A stretch of DNA of 64,000 nt. Origin: Ustulina deusta. Lineage: Eukaryota > Ascomycota > Sordariomycetes > Xylariales > Xylariaceae. The stretch's first letter is position 1; the number at the start of each line of letters is the position of its first letter. This document shows positions 56,150 to 64,000 of this stretch, piece after piece. The notes under the pieces were generated by a model that saw only the letters and a list, made by a program, of their open reading frames with translations, was not told the DNA's origin and made no database searches. Both the position numbers and the translations under genes were made by a program. The stretch is taken from positions 558,001 through 622,000 of the forward strand of contig JAJNNX010000024.1 in NCBI GenBank assembly GCA_023159155.1, read 5' to 3'.

Positions 56150-56416
56150 TTAGGAAAGACGAAGCTTGATTATATAAGACATCTGGGGAAATGATTCCGG
56201 TCCTTTTTTCATAAGGCAGATTATCATAGGATTGCCCGACTCATCCTTATCCGTCCTGATCTGGTAGCATCTTTCTCTTACCCGACCAATAATATCTGAA
56301 AAATCCATTCTCGCCAATTTCGGGATTGCAGAGAATCCTCGAAGTGCCACCTCATCGAAACAATACCATTGCCTGGCAATCGACTCTTCCAAACATTCGT
56401 TCAATAGTGTTGCCAT
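56150..56416 (-). CDS. Small open frame of uncertain status, 88 aa
   Basis: An ATG-initiated frame (MATLLNECLEESIARQWYCF) is preceded in frame by a hydrophobic stretch (FGLLVGAAVDAS) after a stop. An overlapping frame upstream (56352-56621) lacks an ATG. It could be the last exon of a small gene or a decayed fragment. Composition is protein-like (Trp, Cys, Phe spread evenly) and nothing is recognised. Reported for completeness at low confidence. Confidence 0.25.
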   Translation of the reverse strand: MATLLNECLEESIARQWYCFDEVALRGFSAIPKLARMDFSDIIGRVRERCYQIRTDKDESGNPMIICLMKKGPESFPQMSYIIKLRLS

Positions 56417-56593
56417 TGAGGCATCTACAGCCGCACCCACGAGAAGACCGAAAGTTCAGAAATAGAACCATTGGGACCGGGAACAGGGGTGTTTCCATGT
56501 AGGGAGTACGCCAAGTTATTAACCTTGGTCTTCCGTTCAACTTGCGTCCTCTAACGTTTCCGCCGATTCTCCAATACAGCACATAGCTGGATG

Positions 56594-56660
56594 CCAGTGC
56601 AATAATACTGAATGGGAGCACTTCTCTATATTTTGTGTCGATTTAGATCGGACAAAGTCT
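56594..56660 (+). repeat. Dispersed repeat copy 2 (without TATA box)
   Basis: It matches copy 1 at 39924-40048: ccagtgcaataat, then ggagcacttctctatatttt and atcggacaaagtct. The roughly 55 bp between the blocks in copy 1, including the TATA box, are absent here. Confidence 0.6.
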
Positions 56661-56942
56661 CAGCCTCAGATCTGATGCAAGCCACACCACGCGCCCTTGC
56701 AACCACAGCTAGTTCTCAATAGTTAGCTTGTGCCCATTTTTGCAGCGTTTTGCAGACCTGCATCACTAATTCACGCGACCTAACTAACACGATTAACAAT
56801 AGCTCTTTTAATAGTGAGCATAGCATTTGTACAACTTTAGAGGCTAACTAAGTTCTCGGAGATTCTATCTGATGCTAAATTCAATCCGGACTCTAATATG
56901 CCCACTAGAACTAACAAGTGCCTGCAAAAAGAAGACAAATAA

Positions 56943-59860
56943 TCAATGTGGGGGCACAGGTCCAAAGACAGTTCTGCCCTGACCCGGACAACGAGGTGGC
57001 GTGACCAAGCAAGCCCCGATGGTCACGGGCTTGGCACCGACCATGAAATTCGTTATCTTGTTCGCACGGCACTGGCCATTGCCCTGGCTGCTCGGGCACT
57101 TTTCGTCGAGCTTTAAACATGTTGGCACGCAGAAATAACCCAACCCCTCCGACTGGCACGGCTTTGTTTGCACGCATACCAGTTTCCCGTTCCCGCAGCT
57201 TCGGTCGCGATTGCAAGGGTTCAGCTTGATGGTAGGATAGGCGGATAGGCGACTCGTGCCGAAATCGAGAAGCTCGTCCGACGGTACCAGGTTGGCGGGG
57301 AGCGCGGTACTGTTGGAGGCGCCGCCGTTGAGGTCCAACGCCCCCGTCTTGGCGGACCCGCTACCGTCCGGGGCCGCCGAGACAGAGTCGGTATGGCCTG
57401 TAGATCCCGGCACACACAGGCTCGTATTTGTCCATATGGCCGTGGCAGCATGCTCCCACAGTCTAGTGTAGTTGTACACGGTCTGCGGGGTATAGTATAT
57501 CCTGCAGTCGGCGGGGAGATAGGCGAACTGCAGTGGCCAGGTTTGCCCTCGGCGGACCTGGTCGCGCAGGTTGACGCTCGCGTCGAGGATGAAGACGTCG
57601 TTCGCTTCGGTACGGTTCGGCATGAAGTTGGCGTTAGGCGAGTTCAGCGATTGCAGGACTAGCTGGGCGAAGTTGATGTTCCCGTCCAGGACGCCGATGT
57701 CGTATCTGCGCGCGCCTCGACTGCCCGATGGCGCCTGCATGGGGCCGTCCCTAGGTTGACCACCAACGGCGACGGTGCGTACGCCCGCTTCGTGGTGCAT
57801 CAGCTCCATGAACAGAGCGCAGGAGGAGTCGCAGATGCCGTCGGAAAGCTAGAGAGAGAGAGAGAGAGAAAACCTAGGTTCTAATATTCACGCCTAGGGG
57901 ATGAATCAAACCTACGATGATGACATCGCTGGCCGCGAACGGTGGGGAGGCACTGGATACCGGCGAAGGGATTGTAAGGTTGGCGGTTTCATCAGTTGAT
58001 TCGTAATTGAACAGCGCATTGGACGTGTTGTATCGTTGCTGGTTCAAGAGTCCAAGTTAGTTGATCATCCCTTTTAAAGAGAGGACACAGTGGTTACTGA
58101 CCACGTTTGTGAAATTGTCGCCGTTATAATTGTTAGGGCCGTAAAATTCACCCCAGGAATGGAAGTATTGATTTGTTGCTGCATTGATACGATCTGTAAC
58201 CACCCACTCACTGGCAGCGAGCGCATCATAGTAAGGGTCGTCCATCGTCAGGTTGTCCCAGAAGGCTGTATCCGTACTTCCCATAACGTTGGCAGCGTAG
58301 TGAGCCCGCATGCGTGACCCGGCAAAGGGTTCGACATTGGGGAAGAAGCGTTGGAAGGCGTCAATGGCCAAGAGTGGCTGTCCGCCGACGTTTTGTTGGA
58401 CATCAATGACAACTTTCGTCATCCCCGCCGCTTGGGCCTGTTGAATGAATTCTTGGACGGTGCTCTGGAAGGTGTTGATCGCGTCGCCATATTCATCGAA
58501 GCTTGGGATACTCAACACGGCGATAGAGGAAGCTCGGAGGAAATAGCCTAGCGCACGTTAATATTGTAATCAGTTGCACCTCGAGGAAGAGAAACGCGAC
58601 CAAGCTGGTTTTGCTCTCCATCTGTATTTACCTGATAGATATCCTCCCCCGATTGTGCCGAGATCTGGCTGCGCGACGTCGGGTGTCTCAGGATAGGCGG
58701 GATTCTCCCATCCACTCAGTGCCGTCGTGGTCGTCGGTTGAGGCACAGCTGTTGACGGAGAGGGAATATCCGAACTTACAGCTGAGCTTGTGTTGCTTCC
58801 ACTGTCGTCGTCCTCGTCGCTGTAGGGGTCGAAGTCTGCAGGGTAGAAACCCAGAACGAAGAAGTTGTAGAAGTCGCCGCCGGTTTCCAAGGGACCCGTC
58901 GGGCCTTGGCTGAAATATATGCCTAAATAGTCTTCCGTTTGACTAGTTCCATTCTCGAAAGTCCATGTAATAGTATCTCCAGGGTAAAATGTTGCGCCCC
59001 CGCTAAAAACGTTGTAGTATCCAAGAATATCCAACGCCGGACTCTGCATCAGTTGGTTCCAATCTGCGTGCGGCTCTAACATTCCTAGAGAGTTATTGGC
59101 TGCGAATTGCTCGAGATACGTTACCACATCTACGCTGTTAATAGACTGCAGAGCGGCTGGTTGGAAAGAAGTAAAAAAATTGCTGTCAACCAAGTCATCT
59201 TCGAAGGGGTCAGCAGACATAATTATATACACGCACGTTCGCAGACGGCCTAGGAAGTTACCATACCTGCTAAATAAACTTTGGGCGGCGAAATCCCATC
59301 GGTAGACACCGATACGACGTCTCTTGGACTAGCAAACGAAAAGACGGCAAGAACACCCGCATAAAGGGTAAGATGGCCATCATGAGCAGCATAGATAAGT
59401 CGGGCGAGATCCGTTTCGAAATCATACTGGGTGCCATAAAGGCCGTTGTCGACGTTTTGTTGGAGACGGCCAAGACCTTCTATCAAGTCCACGCTATTTT
59501 GCTGGTAGCTTGGAGGTGGATTCCTGAGGTAGGCAAGAGTGCTTTGGAAATGTAGCGTGTCATTGTAATAGGCGATGAAGCGAGTAGCGACGGCAGCATG
59601 GAAGGGGACGCTGGTCATACACTCGTACACCAAGCTGGCACTGAACAAGAAAGCTGACCGTGGAGGTGGATTAGATATGCGTTTCGAAGCAACCGATCGG
59701 TATTAGAAAAGGGAAACCTACTTTCCGAGTTCACAATTTCTCCACAAGCCGTGGATTGCACCGCGGGTGCTGTCGCTGTTTCTGTCGCCGTCGTTGGCTG
59801 GGCCACAGCAGGACCTGCTATAAGCCATCCAACAATAGTGAGCAGATATAAGGCCAACAT
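56943..59860 (-). CDS. Secreted S41-type (tail-specific-protease-like) peptidase
   Basis: There are six exons: 59860-59722, 59653-59267, 59198-58632, 58547-58102, 58038-57916 and 57848-56943, giving 855 aa. A signal peptide (MLALYLLTIVGWLIAGPAVA) is followed by a Thr/Ala-rich segment. The N-terminal domain has AAHDGHLTLYAGVLAVFSF, the DGHL element typical of the fungal S41 family. The C-terminal peptidase core has VLSIPSFDEYGDAINTFQ, VVIDVQQNVGGQPLLAIDAF (the DVxxNxGG motif) and, after a splice, VIILSDGICDSSCALFMEL, where the Ser before Cys is the expected nucleophile region. A Ser/Thr/Pro-rich spacer lies at about residues 310-345. The last 100 residues have many Cys (CNRDRSCGNGKLVCVQ, then CQSEGLGYFC), suggesting a disulfide-rich C-terminal module. 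It is likely extracellular, with many N-glycosylation sequons. Its role, nutritional or in interaction, is unknown. Confidence 0.82.
57851..57868. repeat. (GA)n run forming an intron polypyrimidine tract
   Basis: Nine GA units on the plus strand read as (TC)n just upstream of the last intron's acceptor in the minus-strand S41 gene. Confidence 0.8.
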
Positions 59861-60513
59861 AATTTCTGTGAATATAAGTGCAGGCTTGTAGAATTACACG
59901 GCCAGGATGAAGGACAAAATCCATTGCCTTCATTGTTAACGAAGGTTATATAGTCTAAATCAAAAATAGCACGTCTCATTCGGGCTAGGCGATGATAGGG
60001 GACTTGGCTTGGGGGCCAGAAAGTCCTGTTGGCTGTATAAGTCCAGGGTTAAAGTGGCGAATGCGACCTCCGTTGATGGTTGCATCATGGTCCTACTCCC
60101 AACCGAAAGATTTAGTTCGCGTCTTACTCCCAGGTATGGCCGTCGCAGAGCCGCAAGCGAAACGATAGAGCTGAGATTTTTAAGACCAGTAGCATATTGC
60201 CTTATCACAAATGCATTTAAATTTAGTTAGAGCATTTAGTTTTTAACGTGAAGGCGACCTACACCTCTTGGAGCTTTACATCCTAGGCTTACGGTGGAAT
60301 CTATGTTTTCTACGTATTCGGAGCCGCTCACATGCCCATCCACGCTGCTGCAGTACCGGTCTCAAGTCCTCGATCGGTCACTGTGAGAAACTGACTTCTG
60401 GATCTTTCGGAGGAGTTGGTTCTTATTTCGACGTTTAGTCAAACCTGACATAGGGCACCCGAAGTTCGTTTTCTGCAACGAATGTGATTCTGTCCTCCTT
60501 GAACGATCACAAC
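59861..60513. other. Divergent promoter region, S41 peptidase / HET gene
   Basis: This 653-bp spacer lies between divergent starts. Short open frames on both strands have no recognisable content. No specific regulatory site is claimed. Confidence 0.55.
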
Positions 60514-62640
60514 ATGTACTCGATCTTACCATCCGACAGACACATCCGGCTTCTCTGGATCCTTCCCGAGTCAAATCAGGGAAAGGAGATACATTGCTCT
60601 CTTCAAGTTGTAGACCTAGACAATCATCCACCGTTTGATTGTCTGTCTTACACGTGGATAAACCCTCTCGGTCTGCCGTCATCTTCGCAAGAGTATCAAG
60701 ACGAGATACGCGAACCTCTCAGCGAAGAGATTTTATGTAATGGAGACTCCTTTAAAGTCTCTCGGAACCTATTACAATGCCTCCAATTCTTCCGGCAGAA
60801 GGGGTTCTACGTGCGAAGCGCAGATGTTACAGCCTCCTCGTCTGCCCGGCCGATCTGGATAGACCTGGTCTGTATCAACCAGGATAGTGATGAAAAGCCG
60901 CATCAAATCTTGATGATGAGCGATATCTATGCTCGTGCGCACCGTGTCCTGATCTGGCTGGGCCCTGGGGATAAACATACTCGCCGAGCGACCTCCGTCA
61001 TCAATCAGCTCGCGTCGATTGAAAGTGGAGTCAGTGGCCTACAGTACTATAACCTCGACACTGAAGATCCATGCCCCAAGCTGGGAATTGAGCCGTCTTT
61101 TAGTCAAGACGAATGGCGTAGTTATGCTGCGTTACTTCAGAGGGCCTGGTTTAGTCGGGTTTGGGTGGCTCAAGAGACCTATTTCGCCAAATCCATTGTT
61201 GTGTTCAGCGGCGAGACGGAGATCAGTTGGAAGAACTTGGTGAGATCGGCAAGAGTGTTGCAAGAAACTGGTCTTGCGGAAGCGCTGCAGAGGATGGCCA
61301 GAAGTAATAGTGATTTGGAGGATATGTTGGTTTCGACACCAATCCAGTCGCCGGGCCCAGAACCAAATAGCCCACTAATCAATTCATTTTCGCCCATGAA
61401 ATCCAGTCTTAACAACCAGTTTATACTCACCGTATTCGGCGGCGACGAAAAGAAGGTGTCATTTAGTCTGGATAGGTTATTGAGCTACGCCCGCTATCTG
61501 GACTCAACGCAGGCTCACGATAGGGTCTTCGGTCTTAGAGGGATCTGGCAGGACTCTGCTTCAGGTAGGAGGTTAGGACATTTGGTTCCGGTGGACTATA
61601 CGAGCTCAGTGTCCGATGTCTTCATGAATGCTACCTATGCCATAATCTGTGAAATGGAGGACCTTAACGTCCTTCGACTCGTTGGACAACCCCCTACCCG
61701 GTTCGAACCCTCCACACTTGAACTTCCGTCATGGGTGCCAGACTACACGTGCTGGCCGCAACTTCATAATATCACTGTCCATAAAACCTCATCTGCCACA
61801 GACGCGAACGAGAATGGGGATACAGTCTCGCCGGGCCTCGGAGCAGAAGTCCACGGCACTTGGCGAGCTGATGGAGGCAAAGCTTGGCACACCCCTATTC
61901 TGGACCGCCAAGCGAAGTGCTTGACCGTTAAGGGGACTTTGTTTGAAGCTGTCGCTAACATTGGGCCATTTTATCGCCAAATAGATTCAAGACATGAATT
62001 ACATCTTCTTCTCGGGCATCTTTGCGAATGTCCATCATCACCATCTCCGTATGGTCCGGAGTCTTCCATGGCCTGGCTACAGACGCTAGTCGCGGACAGA
62101 TACCGAGGCCAGCCCGCAGGCCGTGGTGCTGTTCGGGCTTTCCACGATCTGATTGCTGTCTACGTGAAAGAATTAGAGGAAGGGTGGGAGTTTTCTAGGC
62201 TTTACGAGCTTCCCGGGACAAGCGATTTCGAAAGGCTACATGAACAGACCAAGAGCGCGATCAAGGATCTCAGTGCGAGGCAGTCCAACCGCGACGTCAT
62301 CCCTACATGGGAAGAGGTGCGGCGATTGATCGAGATATCACTTAGGGGTTCAGATGACACGGAAAAATACAGGATGGATTCTGATATGGATGCCATCCGT
62401 CAGAGTTTTGACAGAGCATACGGTGGTAGACGGATCTTCCGAACTACAGGGAATCACTGGGGTATCTCGTCCGAGTCTCTGAAAGAGGGTGATCAAGTCT
62501 GCATCCTATCAGGCGCCGATACGCCTTATGTCTTGAGGAAAAGCAGTTGGGGATGGACGGTGGTAGGCGAGGCTTACGTACACGGTATCATGAATGGCGA
62601 AGCTGCACATGGTCCATTCAAAGATTTGAAACTTAAATGA
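60514..62640 (+). CDS. HET-domain (heterokaryon incompatibility) protein
   Basis: It is a single exon of 708 aa; the first ATG (MYSILPSDRHIRLLWILP) is chosen because the frame upstream has no ATG. The HET domain follows its usual order. IRLLWILPE and HCSLQVVDLDNHPPFDCLSYTW come first, then CNGDSFKVSRNLLQCLQFFR and IWIDLVCINQDSDEKPHQI (about residues 113-131). Next are MMSDIYARAHRVLIWLGPGD and, around 210-221, RAWFSRVWVAQE. HET domains trigger regulated cell death in non-self recognition when unlike fungal individuals fuse; the domain has a TIR-like fold. The remaining 450 residues have LDRLLSYARYLDSTQAHDRVFGLRGI and a C-terminal DQVCILSGADTPYVLRK block, common in fungal HET proteins. No NACHT or repeat domain is present. 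Its polymorphism or partner cannot be told from one sequence. Confidence 0.93.
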   Translation: MYSILPSDRHIRLLWILPESNQGKEIHCSLQVVDLDNHPPFDCLSYTWINPLGLPSSSQEYQDEIREPLSEEILCNGDSFKVSRNLLQCLQFFRQKGFYVRSADVTASSSARPIWIDLVCINQDSDEKPHQILMMSDIYARAHRVLIWLGPGDKHTRRATSVINQLASIESGVSGLQYYNLDTEDPCPKLGIEPSFSQDEWRSYAALLQRAWFSRVWVAQETYFAKSIVVFSGETEISWKNLVRSARVLQETGLAEALQRMARSNSDLEDMLVSTPIQSPGPEPNSPLINSFSPMKSSLNNQFILTVFGGDEKKVSFSLDRLLSYARYLDSTQAHDRVFGLRGIWQDSASGRRLGHLVPVDYTSSVSDVFMNATYAIICEMEDLNVLRLVGQPPTRFEPSTLELPSWVPDYTCWPQLHNITVHKTSSATDANENGDTVSPGLGAEVHGTWRADGGKAWHTPILDRQAKCLTVKGTLFEAVANIGPFYRQIDSRHELHLLLGHLCECPSSPSPYGPESSMAWLQTLVADRYRGQPAGRGAVRAFHDLIAVYVKELEEGWEFSRLYELPGTSDFERLHEQTKSAIKDLSARQSNRDVIPTWEEVRRLIEISLRGSDDTEKYRMDSDMDAIRQSFDRAYGGRRIFRTTGNHWGISSESLKEGDQVCILSGADTPYVLRKSSWGWTVVGEAYVHGIMNGEAAHGPFKDLKLK

Positions 62641-64000
62641 TACTGTCGCGAATATGGTCGGGGGTAATGCTAGGCGGAGTTGATTCGTTAGGGTTTCCAC
62701 GGACTAATATTTCAGCAAATCAACTTATTTACCCAATGCAATTAGGTAAACACATGTGGTTGGGTCCATTGGGTTTCTCTTGATTTCGATGACGGACCTG
62801 CCATCCTCTTGAATCTCGTATATTGAGGATGGGATATGGCTACGCGGTGACTTGATAGGCTAGCAATCCGGAATTGGAGGGTCGCTCTCGGGCCGTTTCT
62901 GATAAACCTAAGGCAGCGTACCAAAAGTAGATTTTCCCGTCATGGAACCACCAATGCTGATAGAAGGGACTACGGCCAGTGGAAGGGGAAGATTTGCGGC
63001 TGCTTTGCATCACTATTTATAGGCTGGCTACTTTATGCGGCTCGGATTTCCTGTTTTTTTTTGCTCCCTGAAAATGCAGCTTCCATGTTTGGAGAGTCAC
63101 GCCTACTGCGACCTCGTATTCAGAGGTTGCAGAAGATAAGGGCTGTCCTGATACCACCTCATGAATTGAGGAAGCAGGCTGCGGCACTAGTCCTGTCGGC
63201 TGGGCCAGTCTGTAATCAGGGGTATGCGTTGTTTGTTACCCAAACAATACCTAACAAGGCTTTGTGCAAAATAAGGCGTTCTTAATCGCGTTGTTGGAAC
63301 CGATGATTTACCGATGCAGCAGGTAGCAATTAGGTAGCAGGGTGGTAGAAAAAGAAGCTGATAGCGTGGTTAAAATAGAAACCTGATTGATTCCGGGAAG
63401 GGGGCTCGATAGACAGATGACTTCTTGGTAGGGCGTAAAAAGCAACCCCCTCTTTGAATAAAAATGGAATTATAATGGATTCCTATTCGTGCAAAACAAT
63501 CTACCCTAATGCATCCCCCTTCGGACGCAACCTTAGCTCGGCATGGAACAGCTAGACAGGCTTGGGGTATAACGGCGAACCATACCGGCCGCAAGTATAG
63601 GGCATTTGAGAAATTTCAAAAGTACTGTAGCCGAGATCGCGTTTAATAGGATAGCCGATCTTTGAAAAGAACAAATTAGTGCTGGTAGGGAGCAATTTGG
63701 CTTCCTCTTTTTTGCTAACTCTTGTCGATCATCCCCCGCTTGTTTGATACGTTTTTTTGGCTGTGGCTTCAGGCCAGTGTGTTAAATCCCTTGATGACTT
63801 GTAGGACCGTTATCTGGGCCCTTCGAAAACAAAGCTGGTTAGATAGCCATTCAAACACCCGGAATCCCATCTACCGGCAGTAGATAAGCAACCATACACT
63901 ACCTAAACATATGTTGAAGTGGGCAATTGTAAGCAGATTGTGCTAGTATAAAGAGGCACTCGCTTTGCATACTAGCAAATAAGCCAAACTTACACTTCCT
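62641..64000. other. Terminal intergenic region
   Basis: This 1.36 kb to the window end has no recognisable gene. Open frames at 62742-62924, 63061-63285 and 63370-63594 are short and without family features. A gene may start beyond the window. Confidence 0.45.

Larger units (their letters stand above)
55870..56942. other. Intergenic with dispersed-repeat copy
   Basis: This 1.07 kb lies between the RGG gene start and the peptidase stop. It contains CCTAGGTA palindromic motifs (55968-56055), a weak minus-strand open frame (56150-56416) and copy 2 of the dispersed repeat (56594-56660). Confidence 0.5.

Noticed and set aside
60484..60513. Ten extra N-terminal codons of the HET protein
   Set aside because: They would require a GTG start; the ATG at 60514 fits the HET-domain beginning.
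1..64000. CRISPR array, rRNA genes, complete LTR retrotransposon
   Set aside because: No regularly spaced repeat array, rRNA-like sequence or intact gag-pol frame was seen; a fungal nuclear region is not expected to carry CRISPR.

Overview
The window is nuclear DNA of a filamentous ascomycete (Pezizomycotina, most likely Sordariomycetes). Genes are split by short introns (about 48-180 nt) with GTANGT-type donors and CTGAC/CTAAC branch sites. Intergenic DNA is littered with a TACCTAGGTA-type motif. The proteins are fungal orthologues such as beta'-COP, ALG1, GPI8, CTP synthase, an Msc2-type zinc transporter and a BLI-3-like flavoprotein. All exon structures below were built by hand from splice signals, reading-frame continuity and family knowledge. 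No database search or transcript data was available.

Bases 1-39300 are a housekeeping block. In order it holds beta'-COP (+), an F-box-like protein (-), a BLI-3-like FMN split-barrel protein (+), diphthine synthase DPH5 (-), spliceosomal SNU23 (+), a UBE2G-type ubiquitin-conjugating enzyme (+), mannosyltransferase ALG1 (-), CTP synthase (-), a CDF zinc transporter (+), a mitochondrial carnitine carrier (+), a histidine-phosphatase-fold protein (-), GPI8 (+), the TFIIIC 90 kDa-type subunit (+) and a short-chain dehydrogenase (+). Several serve the secretory pathway: coatomer, N-glycan assembly, GPI anchoring and zinc supply to the ER/Golgi. There is no sign of an operon-like unit. DPH5/SNU23, CTP synthase/zinc transporter and phosphatase/GPI8 are divergent pairs. 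BLI-3/DPH5 and E2/ALG1 are convergent pairs.

From about 39300 to 64000 the character changes. Genes are sparser, mostly intronless and mostly lineage-specific. They are a PLP threonine/serine dehydratase, a small alpha-type kinase, an AT-hook acidic protein, an unknown 274-aa protein, a 737-aa protein built like an SF2 helicase but with degenerate catalytic motifs, an RGG/glycine-rich protein, a secreted S41-type peptidase and a HET-domain allorecognition protein. Between them lie decayed coding relics, a possible MITE, and two pairs of duplicated non-genic sequences.

The points that most deserve follow-up are four. (1) The helicase-like protein keeps a Walker-A-like loop but has lost DExH, SAT and QRxGRxGR. 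(2) Two otherwise unlike accessory genes 9 kb apart share their last codons and 3' flank. (3) Core genes carry unusual exon structures: a start-codon-only exon, micro-exons, a GC-AG intron and a frame-preserving intron. (4) The accessory tract combines HET, alpha-kinase, pseudo-helicase and RGG proteins. I did not find a demonstrably new multi-gene system; the accessory tract is the best candidate place for one.
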